Assembly: GCA_949294395.1 (NCBI GenBank)
Contig: CASFGU010000044.1
Location: forward strand, 46,003-110,002
Direction of reading: 5' to 3'
DNA length: 64,000 nt
Source of the DNA: an uncultured bacterium
GTDB lineage: Bacteria > Cyanobacteriota > Vampirovibrionia > Gastranaerophilales > Gastranaerophilaceae
In this document: positions 8,398 through 16,690 of the stretch, piece by piece
Layout of the letters: each line of letters starts with the position of its first letter
How positions within the stretch are numbered: the first letter of the stretch is position 1
Program-made: the position numbers and the translations under genes
The notes under the pieces: model-generated
The model's database searches: none
The model's input: the letters and a program-made list of their open reading frames with translations, nothing else
What the model was told of the DNA's origin: nothing

Positions 8398-9752
8398 TGT
8401 TTAAACTTTTTAACGCCTTCTCTTATTTCTACGGCGTCAACTCCAAGCTGTTCAAGTGCCTTCATTGCAATACAGGTCGGCTCTGTTGTGAGTGCCAGAA
8501 GCATGTGGGCGGATTCAATTCTGGACTTGCGTTCTTTTTTTGCAAGTTCCCAGGCTGCTTCAAGAACTCTTTTCGCGCGTTTTGTAAACACTATTTCTTT
8601 GTCGTAATATTCATTTCCGAAGCCGATAAGATCTTCTACAACTTTTCTTGCATCTTTAATATTAATTTCAAGCTCCGCAAGAACCTGTGCGCCTACTCCT
8701 GTTGCTTCCCCTATAATTCCGAGCAGGAACATCTCTGTTCCGACAACGTTACGTCCTAAACGGCGGGCTTCTTCTTTTGCCAGCCTCAAAATAGTAAGCG
8801 TCTGCGGCATCTGCTTTTCAATAGGTTTTATAATACTGTGTGCAAGGTCATCATCTGAAATCTTCAATTCCTTGAATATTTCGTAAGCAAGCCCTTTTTT
8901 GGTTTTCAAAACCCCGAGTATAATGTGCTCCGGCAGAACGACCGATGAGCCGAGTTCTTTGGCTGTCTGGAGCGCAGAGTTCATTATTGTAAAGGCATTC
9001 GGCGTAAAAATTATCTGTCGGCCCTCATATTCGGCCTGTCTTGACTGGATATTTTTAAGTTTTTCATCAAATAATTCTTCTGTAACTCCGTTTTGCGCAA
9101 GAATTTTAGTGAGTTCACACTCCTTATCCTCGAGAATTGATGAAACAATCTGTTCTGTTCCTAGAATTTCGTAGTTTGAGGCTGATAGTTTTGCGACCGC
9201 ACGTTCAAACACTGCCGTGGATTCAGCACTATCAAACAGGGCATCAGTTTCTGCAGAACGGTTATGCTCTGTTTCGCGGCTATCATCAATTTCAGGATGA
9301 TATAGTTTTTTGACTTTTTTCTGAACAAGTTTCTGGAGAAGGGTTCTCGCTGCATAAATGTCAAAGCCGAGTTTTTCTAGAGTTTTTACATTGTTTGAAT
9401 TTTTGTCGCTTATTACGGCAAGAAATAAATGTTCGTAAAGAATTGACGGATTGCCTGATTTATTTGCAATATCAAGCGTGTGTTTCAGAATATTCTTTAC
9501 GTGATGACTGAAATTCGGCACCGCATCAGGACTTTTTGCTTTTGTAATTTCAAGAGTTTTGTTTATTTCGTCATATAAATCATCGTATGTGATATTATAA
9601 TTCTTAAAAATTTTCAAAGGAATGCCCTTTGCCTCTTTTGCAAGTGCAAGAAGAAGATGTTCTGATAAAATATACTCTGAATTCATCTCCTGTGCGATTT
9701 TTTGTGCCTCAGCCACTACATTTACTGCTTTTTCCGTAAACTTTTCAAACAA
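8394..9752 (-). CDS. stand-alone Clp_N repeat protein (three ClpC-type N-domains, no ATPase)
   Basis: This 452-residue protein is built almost entirely of repeats of the Clp N-terminal fold. I count six half-repeats, at about residues 1-70, 82-150, 165-235, 248-315, 318-385 and 390-450, which make three complete Clp_N modules. Each has a 'a..lA......v..EHlLLal' pattern, for example 'ILSEHLLLALAKEAKG', 'VLPEHIILGVLKTKKG' and 'IESAHMLLALTTEPT'. There is no Walker A or B, so no AAA+ unfoldase is present. In ClpC this domain binds adaptors and phospho-arginine-marked substrates. I infer an adaptor or competitor for the Clp machinery, not a chaperone by itself. The start is TTG, directly abutting the DUF1292 stop. 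Confidence 0.8.
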   Translation of the reverse strand: MFEKFTEKAVNVVAEAQKIAQEMNSEYILSEHLLLALAKEAKGIPLKIFKNYNITYDDLYDEINKTLEITKAKSPDAVPNFSHHVKNILKHTLDIANKSGNPSILYEHLFLAVISDKNSNNVKTLEKLGFDIYAARTLLQKLVQKKVKKLYHPEIDDSRETEHNRSAETDALFDSAESTAVFERAVAKLSASNYEILGTEQIVSSILEDKECELTKILAQNGVTEELFDEKLKNIQSRQAEYEGRQIIFTPNAFTIMNSALQTAKELGSSVVLPEHIILGVLKTKKGLAYEIFKELKISDDDLAHSIIKPIEKQMPQTLTILRLAKEEARRLGRNVVGTEMFLLGIIGEATGVGAQVLAELEINIKDARKVVEDLIGFGNEYYDKEIVFTKRAKRVLEAAWELAKKERKSRIESAHMLLALTTEPTCIAMKALEQLGVDAVEIREGVKKFKQ

Positions 9753-10028
9753 TTATTCTTCCCCGTCTTCTTCATCCATATTTTCTACATATTCAGCAAC
9801 CCTGTTGAATTCATCGTCATCGTCAATTGTTTCAAACAGGTAATCTTCGCCGTCTTTTGTTAATCTCATAAGGATTAATTCATCATCTTCGCTTTCTCCT
9901 TCTTTTTCAGCGGGAAGCAGAAGCGCATATTCCTGATTGTCAACTTCTACGATGTCAAACAGTTCAAATGTGATGACTTTGCCATCCTCGTCAATTGTTT
10001 CGATTAATTGTTTTTCGTCTTTTTCCAT
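9753..10028 (-). CDS. DUF1292 family protein
   Basis: This small, very acidic protein of 91 residues contains 'EDGKVITFELFDIVEVDNQEYALLLPAE', the hallmark strand pattern of DUF1292 (YrzB-like) proteins. The C terminus is almost all Asp/Glu. In Firmicutes the same family lies next to ruvX (yrrK), as it does here, where ruvX is 18 bp upstream. The molecular function is unknown. The RBS AAAGG precedes the ATG. I am confident of the family. Confidence 0.85.
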   Translation of the reverse strand: MEKDEKQLIETIDEDGKVITFELFDIVEVDNQEYALLLPAEKEGESEDDELILMRLTKDGEDYLFETIDDDDEFNRVAEYVENMDEEDGEE

Positions 10029-10046
10029 TTTTTACGCCTTTCATTT

Positions 10047-10451
10047 TTATTGTTTACGTGACAGGTACTGTTCCAGTATAATACAAGCACTCTCAATATC
10101 AACTAAACCTTTGTCTTTTGTGAAGTTAATTTTCTTATTTCTCAAATTTTCTTCCGCTTCCTCGGAGGTTAAGCGTTCATCTTCAAAGAAAATTTCATAG
10201 CCCTGAATTTTTCCTGCAAAATTTATGCAATCCTCTGCCTGAGCACCTTTTGTACCGTCCATGTTAAGCGGCACTCCGGCGACAATTTTTTTTACATTAT
10301 TTTCTTTTGCAATTTTATAAATTGCCTCAAGCGCCTTCTCCTCAGGCCGGCGCGGAATATACGAGTGCCCGTTTGCAATCATCAAAAGATAATCGCTCAA
10401 GGCTATACCTATTCTTTTTGTTCCTATATCAAGAGCCATTACTTTATACAT
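10047..10451 (-). CDS. ruvX: RuvX/YqgF putative Holliday junction resolvase
   Basis: This RNase H-fold nuclease family acts on Holliday junctions and/or the 5' end of pre-16S rRNA. The 134-residue protein has the first catalytic Asp in 'MALDIGTKRIGIALSD' (residue 8), the 'AGVPLNMDGTKG' motif, the 'FFEDERLTSEEAE' segment carrying the second acidic residue, and a final 'DIESACIILEQYL' helix with the third Asp. All are present. Its start overlaps the end of the upstream unknown gene by 8 bp, so it is translationally coupled. Confidence 0.93.
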   Translation of the reverse strand: MYKVMALDIGTKRIGIALSDYLLMIANGHSYIPRRPEEKALEAIYKIAKENNVKKIVAGVPLNMDGTKGAQAEDCINFAGKIQGYEIFFEDERLTSEEAEENLRNKKINFTKDKGLVDIESACIILEQYLSRKQ

Positions 10452-12054
10452 TTTTCACCCACTTTGCTTCTATTTTTTCAATAATTTTGTCGAGTTCTTG
10501 AAGTGTAAACCGGTTCTGATTTTCTTCAGTATTGAATTTTAGTGAAAAATAGTATTCGTAAACGCTTTTTCTTAAAATATTAATGTATAATTGAGGCAGC
10601 ATTTTTTCATCAAGATAAAGCCCGTATAAAAGCGCTGCTTCAGCATCTTTTTTATCTGCCATCTTTAGATATGCGCATACAGGAAGCCTTTCACGCCAGA
10701 TTCTTTTTTCGTCCTCATAAAATATAATATCTGTGTTCCGGCTGACTTCCTCATCTAAATCAACATTTTCAATACCTGATTTTAATTTTTTATTAAGATT
10801 TTCAAGAAATTCTTCAAATTCGGTGCTGTATTCACTGTCCAGAAACCAGTGCTCCATAAAATCCATATTCAGAATTTTTTCAAAATCTTTGCTCTCGATT
10901 TGTTGCGGTTTATAGTTTTCAGAAAGAATTGTCTCGAAATCCTCCTTTTCGTAGTCAATATCCGCCAGAAGGTTTTTCCAGCATACATATTCATAAGGCA
11001 AAAGCCAGTTATTGATTTTTGTCTTAGAGATATTTTCTCCGTAAAGAAGCAGTGTTTTTAGAACAGCAGGCGGAACAGCTATGGATTTTTCGCCCTTATA
11101 AAATCTTTCTATAATCTTGTCGCATTCAAATTCTGATATGTCATTAAAGCCGAAGCAGTCACGGATACCGTTGTAATCATTCAGTACAACCGCAACAAAC
11201 TGCACGCGTTTGTCAGTGTTTGTTCTGGAAAATATAAGCGCCTGATTTCCGTGCCCGTCAGGATATGTTACACAGCAGCGGTATGGCTTCGAGCCTGAAA
11301 GGAGCTTTTTGTAAAATTCCTGCGAATTATCTTCTCTAATGCCGGCAAGTTTCAGCTTTGAAAGATTTCGTTTAATCAGCGGCTTCATATTGTCGCTTAC
11401 AAAATCGCAGGCAGTATTAAGTGCATGGTATGCAAGCTGGGAACGTGAATTTCCGAGAAGTTCCAGCGCCTCTTTGCCGGTCACGGAATCCGGTCTTGAG
11501 AGAAATACCGGCACAAGAATATTTGCAAGTGCGTCCTGTGTGTAGTCATCAGCGAGCGATTTTATCAAAAGAAGTTTGTCTTTTTCGTCGACAGCATTTA
11601 AAAAATCAAGAAAATCAATCTGTACTTCGGGGTTTACTATTGCCTTATCCAGAAGGTCTCTAGTATCCTCGTCTATTATATCAAAGTTTTCTGCGTATTC
11701 GCTGTAATCTTCGTATTTCCAGTCGGTTTCAAGCTCTCTTAAGAAACTCAGAACAATAATCTTTACTTCGCTTGAAGCCATGTTGTTTTTCAGGATAGCC
11801 CAGAGCTGGTTTATAAGTTTATCGCGCTCTACGTAGCGTTCAAGCAGAAATCTTATAATCTTTTCACTGCCTGTTTTGATATTAAGCAGTTCTTTGAAAA
11901 GAAGTTTTTCTATAATTTTTCTATCAGGCTGCGCATCGAGCCGGGAAAAATCGCACTTTGAAATATCCGAGGTTTTTGAATATTCTCCGATAATTCTTAA
12001 AAGTTCGGCTTTTACCTCAAAAGGGTTTAGTTCTTTTGCCTTATGGTTAATCAT
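10444..12054 (-). CDS. hypothetical helical-repeat protein
   Basis: This 536-residue protein belongs to no family I can name. The first 230 residues are regular amphipathic helices such as 'LLDKAIVNPEVQIDFLDFLNAVDEKDKLLLIKSLADDY', suggestive of a HEAT/ARM-type solenoid. The rest is a mixed region with 'KPYRCCVTYPDGHGNQALIFSRTNTDKRVQ', which looks like a beta-rich domain, then more helices. There is no signal peptide or membrane segment. Its ATG shares one base with the stop of the ClpX-zinc-finger gene (TAATG), so both come from the same mRNA. The context beside Clp-related modules and ruvX hints at a housekeeping role, but nothing in the sequence proves one. Confidence 0.7.
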   Translation of the reverse strand: MINHKAKELNPFEVKAELLRIIGEYSKTSDISKCDFSRLDAQPDRKIIEKLLFKELLNIKTGSEKIIRFLLERYVERDKLINQLWAILKNNMASSEVKIIVLSFLRELETDWKYEDYSEYAENFDIIDEDTRDLLDKAIVNPEVQIDFLDFLNAVDEKDKLLLIKSLADDYTQDALANILVPVFLSRPDSVTGKEALELLGNSRSQLAYHALNTACDFVSDNMKPLIKRNLSKLKLAGIREDNSQEFYKKLLSGSKPYRCCVTYPDGHGNQALIFSRTNTDKRVQFVAVVLNDYNGIRDCFGFNDISEFECDKIIERFYKGEKSIAVPPAVLKTLLLYGENISKTKINNWLLPYEYVCWKNLLADIDYEKEDFETILSENYKPQQIESKDFEKILNMDFMEHWFLDSEYSTEFEEFLENLNKKLKSGIENVDLDEEVSRNTDIIFYEDEKRIWRERLPVCAYLKMADKKDAEAALLYGLYLDEKMLPQLYINILRKSVYEYYFSLKFNTEENQNRFTLQELDKIIEKIEAKWVKNV

Positions 12055-12335
12055 TATCTTCTGGCTTTCCCCCAGAACGCGTCAAGAATTTGCTGAGCCT
12101 CGGCAGACGGCATTCTGTCGTTTAAAATCAAATACTGCACTGCAATCATTGCGCATTCAGAACAAATGTTAACCCCCGGGCCCTGAACCATTTTCAGAAC
12201 CTGTGTATTAGGACGTTTGCAAAAACTGCAGTATACTACTTCGTCATTATTATTTTCAGCACTGTCAGAACCCCTTTCCTCTTTGTGGTGGTTATTCCGT
12301 TTTGCCCCTAATTTGACTACTTTATCTTCCGACAT
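12054..12335 (-). CDS. stand-alone ClpX-type C4 zinc-finger protein
   Basis: The 93-residue protein consists of a charged 30-residue N terminus and one zinc finger of the ClpX N-terminal type. Cysteines sit in 'YCSFC' (C36, C39) and 'NICSEC' (C58, C61) with the intervening 'PNTQVLKMVQGPGV', exactly the spacing of the ClpX zinc-binding domain, which binds substrates and adaptors. No AAA+ domain follows; the gene stops after a short helical tail. It is the first gene of the operon and is driven by a consensus-like promoter at 12380-12408. I infer an adaptor or decoy for ClpXP. Confidence 0.85.
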   Translation of the reverse strand: MSEDKVVKLGAKRNNHHKEERGSDSAENNNDEVVYCSFCKRPNTQVLKMVQGPGVNICSECAMIAVQYLILNDRMPSAEAQQILDAFWGKARR

Positions 12336-12379
12336 GCTTTTCTCCTTTTAATTTAACACATAACCTTTTTATAATGTCT

Positions 12380-12430
12380 ATTGTAACCCAAATCTGAAAA
12401 TTTGCCAAATTTTTATTCTTATTTTATAAT
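12380..12430. promoter_or_regulatory. divergent sigma-70 promoters sharing one -35 element
   Basis: On the plus strand, TTGCCA (12402-12407), 17 nt and TATAAT (12425-12430) drive the lipoprotein-lgt pair. On the minus strand, TTGGCA (complement of 12403-12408), 17 nt and TACAAT (complement of 12380-12385) drive the zinc-finger operon. Both have ideal spacing, and the two -35 hexamers overlap over five of their six bases, so one polymerase should exclude the other. Confidence 0.8.
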
Positions 12431-12469
12431 ATAAAAAAATGTGTTTTTTAATAAAGAGGGATGAGTTTT

Positions 12470-13084
12470 ATGAGAAAAGCGCTTTTACTGGTCAGTATTT
12501 TAATGATTTCGGTGATTACAACCGCATGTATTAATAATTTTGCGGTTCAGGAGCTTAACAACAAAGCCCTGGGGTTTATGGAACAGGGAAATTATAAAGA
12601 AGCTATTGAACGCCTGAAATCCAGTGTTGATTTAGATGATTCAATTTTTGAAACCCATTACAACCTTGCAGTTGCTTATACTAAAAATGAAGAGTACTTG
12701 AAAGCGCTTGAAGCTTACAGTAAAGCTATTGAACTTAAGCCTGATTTTACAGATACATATTATTCAATTGCTGTTACGCAGGAAAACCTTGCATCTGATT
12801 TAATCTCCGGCGCTTTAATCCTTGATGAGACAGGAAATATTCAAAAAGCGCCTGAAAAATCTCTTGAAGAAGCTGGAAAACTTCCTGATATTTCAGAAAA
12901 GACCTCGCAAGCAGCAAGACAGCTAATGGATGAGGCTGTCAAAAATTATGAAATTTATCTGCAAAAGTCGCCTGAAGCAAAAGACTTGCAGGAAGTTCAG
13001 GCAAGAGTTACAGACTTAAAAAACAGAGCAGCATCGCTTTCGGGTGACGCCAGTGCTGAAAAGGCTCCGGCAAAAGCAGAATAG
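12470..13084 (+). CDS. TPR-repeat putative lipoprotein
   Basis: The N terminus has a basic start, a hydrophobic stretch 'ALLLVSILMISVITTA' and a Cys at residue 20, giving a loose lipobox (ITTAC, without the usual Leu). At least two TPR units follow ('ALGFMEQGNYKEAIERLKSSVDLD', 'LAVAYTKNEEYLKALEAYSKAIELKP'), then a helical region and an Ala/Lys tail. An ATG at 12461 is only 2 nt from the GAGGG ribosome site, so I prefer the ATG at 12470. The gene lies 2 bp before lgt, the enzyme that would lipidate it. It is probably an envelope scaffold protein whose partner is unknown. Confidence 0.75.
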   Translation: MRKALLLVSILMISVITTACINNFAVQELNNKALGFMEQGNYKEAIERLKSSVDLDDSIFETHYNLAVAYTKNEEYLKALEAYSKAIELKPDFTDTYYSIAVTQENLASDLISGALILDETGNIQKAPEKSLEEAGKLPDISEKTSQAARQLMDEAVKNYEIYLQKSPEAKDLQEVQARVTDLKNRAASLSGDASAEKAPAKAE

Positions 13085-13086
13085 TT

Positions 13087-13887
13087 ATGATGTTTCAATC
13101 TCCGGGGGATGTTATATTTAAAATTTTTGACTTTCCTGTCTATTATTACGGGCTGGTGCTTGCTGTTGCCTGTCTTACCGGTGTTGTAACAGCTTTTAAA
13201 ATCTTTAAAAAATATAATCCGGACAAGGATTATGAAGCTATCTGGGATTTTGCAGCCTATGTGATAATTGCCGGAATTCTCGGGGCAAGGCTGTATTACT
13301 GTCTTTTGAACCCCGTATATTACTACTATCATCCGAATGAAATTCTTTTCATAAGACAGGGCGGTCTGTCTATTCACGGAGGAGTTACGTTCGGTGTAAT
13401 TACTTTAATTCTGCTTGCAAAATTTCATAAACTTCCGGTATGGAAGCTTCTTGACGCTTTTGCCTGCGGTACTGCCGTTGCACAGGCAATCGGTCGATGG
13501 GGAAACTTCTTTAATTCTGAAGCCTTCGGGTTTCCTACGGATTTGCCATGGAAACTTTTTATTCCTCTTGAAAGACGTCCTGCATTGTTTGCGGATTACA
13601 GCTTTTTCCATCCGGCGTTCCTGTATGAAAGCATTCTTGATTTTGTTATTTTTGCGATTTTGTTGTTTGTGATGAAGAAGTGGGCGCATCGCAATCCGGG
13701 GGTGACTTTCTGTTTGTACTTGATAATGTACTCGTTTGTAAGAATTTTTACGGAATATATAAGGATAGACAGCGCACTTAATCTTTACAGCATACCGGTT
13801 GCACAGCTGGTTTCGGCTGCATGGATTATTATTGCGCTTGTTATTATGGTGCTGCTTTTCAAAAGAAATCACAGTTTGTACGGGTAA
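13087..13887 (+). CDS. lgt: prolipoprotein diacylglyceryl transferase
   Basis: Lgt moves diacylglycerol from phosphatidylglycerol to the lipobox Cys of prolipoproteins in the inner membrane. The 266-residue protein has about seven membrane segments. It carries 'GGLSIHGG' near residue 96, with the essential His, and the family signature 'GRWGNFFNSEAFG' near 137-149. The length is normal. It follows a TPR lipoprotein gene and shares its promoter. Its 3' end overlaps the convergent pilin-like gene by 19 bp. Confidence 0.96.
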   Translation: MMFQSPGDVIFKIFDFPVYYYGLVLAVACLTGVVTAFKIFKKYNPDKDYEAIWDFAAYVIIAGILGARLYYCLLNPVYYYYHPNEILFIRQGGLSIHGGVTFGVITLILLAKFHKLPVWKLLDAFACGTAVAQAIGRWGNFFNSEAFGFPTDLPWKLFIPLERRPALFADYSFFHPAFLYESILDFVIFAILLFVMKKWAHRNPGVTFCLYLIMYSFVRIFTEYIRIDSALNLYSIPVAQLVSAAWIIIALVIMVLLFKRNHSLYG

Positions 13888-14522
13888 TCTTTTTTAAATT
13901 CCCAGTTGTCAAATTGCAAAAGAGTAGTGCAGCTTTGAGGGGTTGTTTTACATTTTTCCAATGCTTCTTCTCTTGTTGAAACGTTTTTCCGTAAGTAGCT
14001 GCAAATAAATTTACTTTTTCCGCACTCTCCATTATTGCATAATAAAAAGTCGAAACGGTCAAATCCCCATTTATTCGGTGCTTTTGTTCCGTTTAGATCA
14101 AGTATCATGTCTATGCAATCTCCGTTGAACAAGTAAACGAGGCTGCCATCTGACATTTTTACCCGTAGATGTGACTGTTGCGCTGTATCTTCTATATCCT
14201 GAATATATCCATTTCTGTCATAAGATGTATATTTCAGGTATGGTTCAATATACTTTAAAAAATATTTATGTAGTCTGTTGTAATTGTTTGCTTTATCATC
14301 ACTGTCAAGACTTTCCTTGTCCCAGTATGCCGCATCACCGTTTTTGACCTGCGACAGTAAAATTGCCTGCTCCATTGTTGTATAGAATTTTTTTAACCTT
14401 ACACTGTTCTCTTTTCTTTTGTAAGATTCTGTCAGCCCGGGCAGCGTCATTGCTGCAACGACTCCGATAATTACGAGTGTAATAAGCGTTTCTGCGAGCG
14501 TAAAAGCTGATGTCTTTTTCAT
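13869..14522 (-). CDS. FTLAE type IV pilin-like protein (copy A)
   Basis: The N terminus 'SAFTLAETLITLVIIGVVAAMTLP' is a prepilin/pseudopilin signal. Prepilin peptidase would cut before Phe, after Ala rather than the usual Gly, leaving Glu at position 5 and a hydrophobic assembly helix. The rest is a soluble globular domain with two Cys pairs and the ending 'CTTLLQFDNWEFKKDYPYKL'. Two more proteins of the same family occur at 56144 and 60305, and the endings are recognisably related. A divergent XRE gene sits 67 bp away. The RBS AAGGAGG is strong. The protein could be a minor pilin, a type II secretion pseudopilin or a surface protein exported by that route. Confidence 0.88.
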   Translation of the reverse strand: MKKTSAFTLAETLITLVIIGVVAAMTLPGLTESYKRKENSVRLKKFYTTMEQAILLSQVKNGDAAYWDKESLDSDDKANNYNRLHKYFLKYIEPYLKYTSYDRNGYIQDIEDTAQQSHLRVKMSDGSLVYLFNGDCIDMILDLNGTKAPNKWGFDRFDFLLCNNGECGKSKFICSYLRKNVSTREEALEKCKTTPQSCTTLLQFDNWEFKKDYPYKL

Positions 14523-14546
14523 ATTTCCTCCTTAATTTGTTCTCAA

Positions 14547-14573
14547 TTAGACTACATACTAAATAAAATTATA
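14547..14573. promoter_or_regulatory. pilin A promoter with candidate XRE operator
   Basis: On the minus strand a TATAAT (complement of 14568-14573) lies about 45 nt before the pilin A start. Next to it, at the expected transcription start, is the interrupted palindrome TTAG-8 nt-CTAA (14547-14562). Its TACTAA half-site recurs in the longer operator of cassette B. The neighbouring XRE protein is the obvious candidate binder; this is inference. Confidence 0.45.
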
Positions 14574-14589
14574 CGCGAAAATAAAAAAT

Positions 14590-14808
14590 ATGGACAATAA
14601 GACTACAAAAATTTTACAATTAGGTAGGAAAATTTTTAAAGTCCGCAAAGAACACGGCTTTTCCCAGAATAAATTTGCGGAAATGCTTGATATTTCACGT
14701 GAGCACCTCGCAAAAATTGAAACGGCAAAACGTTGTATAAGTCTCGGGCTGCTTATTGATATTGCAGAGAAACTTGATGTACGTGTCAGAGATTTAATTG
14801 ATTTTTAA
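14590..14808 (+). CDS. XRE-family HTH regulator (cassette A)
   Basis: The 72-residue protein is a single Cro/CI-type helix-turn-helix: 'LGRKIFKVRKEHGFSQNKFAEMLDISREHLAKIETAKRCIS'. The recognition helix is around residues 36-48, and the typical C-terminal helix 'LIDIAEKLDVRVRDLIDF' follows. There is no extra domain. It is transcribed away from pilin-like gene A, and I infer that it controls that gene and itself. The same arrangement recurs at 55.7-56.8 kb and 60.3-61.4 kb. No Shine-Dalgarno is visible before its ATG. It probably shares a transcript with the MFS gene, since that gene's true start is only 25 bp downstream. Confidence 0.9.
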   Translation: MDNKTTKILQLGRKIFKVRKEHGFSQNKFAEMLDISREHLAKIETAKRCISLGLLIDIAEKLDVRVRDLIDF

Positions 14809-14833
14809 GATATTTTGTTTTATTAATTATTTT

Positions 14834-15997
14834 ATGGAAAGTTTTACAGAAAAGAAGCCCCGAATCTGGTTAAATACCGCGCATTTTATTAACGATATTT
14901 ACACCGGTATGCTAAATCCTATTATGCCTTTTATTGCTGCTAAACTTGCTATTTCAATGGCTGCTGCAACTATTATTGTGAGTATTTCGCATATTTGTTC
15001 ATCACTGTTGCAGCCGGTTTTCGGATTTTTTGCCGATAATATTTTAAAGCGGGTATTTATTTTCTGGGGGCTTTTGATGACGTCTGTTTTTATATCATTT
15101 GCCCCGGGAACTAATCATATATTCCCGCTTCTTGTCTGTGTAATTCTCGGAAGTCTGGGTTCAAGTCTTTTTCATCCGCAGGCACTCGGGTTTTCAGTAA
15201 GGTTTGCAGGAAGTGACGTTACAAGAAATATGGGAATATTTATAGGGCTAGGCACTCTAGGTTACTCATTAGGGCCGGTTGTGTCTGCATTTGTAACCCA
15301 GTATATGGGGCTGGACAGTGTAAGATACCTTTCGGTACTCGGGGTTTGCTGGGTGCTTTTGATGTTTAACTTTGTTCCGAAAATTTCGGCTGCGGCTGAA
15401 ACGCCTTCGCACAGCAGCTTTATACAGGCGTTTAAAGATATTTTAACTAACAGAAAGTTGAATATTTTAAATATTATTGCAATGTTAAAGACGCTTGTTA
15501 CAACTTCAAGTTCTATTCTATTACCGTTTCTGTGGAAAAATCTCGGTTACAAACCTTTCCATATCGGAGCTGCTCTTTTTGCATTCAGCTTTGCGGCTGG
15601 AATTGCCTCTTTTATAAGCAGAAGCGTTGAAAACAAAGTTGGTGCGCAGAAAGTTTTTTATTTTTCAATGATTTCAACTTTGCCGCTCATGATTATTTTC
15701 GCACTTGTTTACAAAGATTACCCTTCACTGTCCTTTTTTATATATATTATTATGGGCTTCTGTACAGGTATGGCAATGCCTATAACAATGGTTATGGCGC
15801 AGAGTGTTCTTCCTCAGTATAAAAGTATAATAGGCGGGTTTATAAACGGCTTTTCTTGGGGTGTTGTCGCGCTTGTCATGTCGGTTGTAGGTTTTGCAGC
15901 GCAGGCTAAAGGTATTGTTCCGGTTCTCATTGTTATTACTTTAATCCCTGCACTCGCTTCTTACCCTGTACTTACAAGATTGTTTAAAAAAATGTAA
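14834..15997 (+). CDS. MFS transporter, fosmidomycin-resistance (FSR) type
   Basis: This protein of about 387 residues has some 12 membrane segments and the layout of the FSR branch of the major facilitator superfamily. The N terminus 'IWLNTAHFINDIYTGMLNPIMPFI' and 'GSLGSSLFHPQALGFSVRFAG' (motif around the fourth helix) are characteristic. FSR proteins export small drugs such as fosmidomycin, but the natural substrate here is unknown. The frame opens at 14798 inside the XRE gene, but family alignment and the 'MESFTEKKPRIW' N terminus support the ATG at 14834. Confidence 0.85.
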   Translation: MESFTEKKPRIWLNTAHFINDIYTGMLNPIMPFIAAKLAISMAAATIIVSISHICSSLLQPVFGFFADNILKRVFIFWGLLMTSVFISFAPGTNHIFPLLVCVILGSLGSSLFHPQALGFSVRFAGSDVTRNMGIFIGLGTLGYSLGPVVSAFVTQYMGLDSVRYLSVLGVCWVLLMFNFVPKISAAAETPSHSSFIQAFKDILTNRKLNILNIIAMLKTLVTTSSSILLPFLWKNLGYKPFHIGAALFAFSFAAGIASFISRSVENKVGAQKVFYFSMISTLPLMIIFALVYKDYPSLSFFIYIIMGFCTGMAMPITMVMAQSVLPQYKSIIGGFINGFSWGVVALVMSVVGFAAQAKGIVPVLIVITLIPALASYPVLTRLFKKM

Positions 15998-16024
15998 TAT
16001 TATTTAATATTATTTAAAAATCCG

Positions 16025-16051
16025 GCAAAAATTTTTTGTTATGCTTTTTAA
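16025..16051 (+). promoter_or_regulatory. motif 'GC-20 nt-TTTAA' upstream of 16085 gene
   Basis: GGCAAAAATTTTTT starts at 16024, and exactly 20 nt after its GC comes TTTAA (16047-16051). The same arrangement, with identical spacing, precedes the genes starting at 34147 (minus) and 28667 (minus). All three encode proteins with a short F-G N-terminal tag. It is a probable promoter of a shared type; the sigma factor is unknown. Confidence 0.45.
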
Positions 16052-16084
16052 TTTTTCATACAAAATTAGAAAGGACGTGACTCA

Positions 16085-16636
16085 ATGCAAATTAGTAACA
16101 ATTTTAACAGGTATTCCGCTCCAAAATTCGGTATGGCACTTAAATTGAATAAAGGTGCTGAAGAATACTTACAGAAACAAAGTATGGGTACTCTTGAAAA
16201 ACTTAATAAAGCCGGAGAAGAAATGAAAAAATTCAAATTCTGGGATTTAGAGGTTAACAGTAACGGTTTGAGGATTAAATCAAAATCTGCCGGCAATGCT
16301 TACATAAATCCGGAGGTGCTGACAGACCGTAATCCAAATACATATAAATCATTTACAGATGTTACTATAAATACAACATACGACGGCAACAATTTATATC
16401 CAAAAGGGTCGCCGTATCCTATTATGTTTGAAACCGGCTCAAATGAAAAAGCTGTAAAATTATATAATGATTTTCAATCGCTTGATTACGTTGATAAAAA
16501 CATTGAATTAACAAAATTACTGGAAAAACAGCATGCTGAACGTGCTGAAGATGCGGCTGCTAAAAATCAGGCTAAAGCACTAAAAGATAGTTTTATCTCA
16601 AGCATGTTTGATAAATTCGGAAATAAACAGGTTTAA
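16085..16636 (+). CDS. hypothetical protein with N-terminal 'PKFGMAL' tag
   Basis: This 183-residue protein has no signal peptide or membrane segment. The N terminus 'FNRYSAPKFGMALKLNKGAEEYL' contains a Phe-Gly tag that I recall from many Gastranaerophilales proteins; the rest is a mixed alpha/beta domain ending in a Lys/Ala-rich helix. The ribosome site AAAGGA is 10 nt upstream. The upstream motif links it to 28398-28667 and 33586-34147. I cannot name a function. Confidence 0.75.
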   Translation: MQISNNFNRYSAPKFGMALKLNKGAEEYLQKQSMGTLEKLNKAGEEMKKFKFWDLEVNSNGLRIKSKSAGNAYINPEVLTDRNPNTYKSFTDVTINTTYDGNNLYPKGSPYPIMFETGSNEKAVKLYNDFQSLDYVDKNIELTKLLEKQHAERAEDAAAKNQAKALKDSFISSMFDKFGNKQV

Positions 16637-16655
16637 ACATAAAATTATTTATTGC

Positions 16656-16690
16656 GAAAAAAGGCTCCTGGCTAAAGGGGCTTTTTTTAT
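16656..16690. terminator. bidirectional terminator
   Basis: The A6-GGCTCC arm pairs with GGGGC-T7 around a short loop (16657-16687). It serves the plus-strand gene ending at 16636 and, in reverse, overlaps the end of the minus-strand gene at 16687. Confidence 0.75.

Noticed and set aside
13405..13872. 155-codon minus-strand open frame opposite lgt
   Set aside because: lgt is unambiguous here; the antisense product is basic and low in hydrophobic structure, and no start signals are present.
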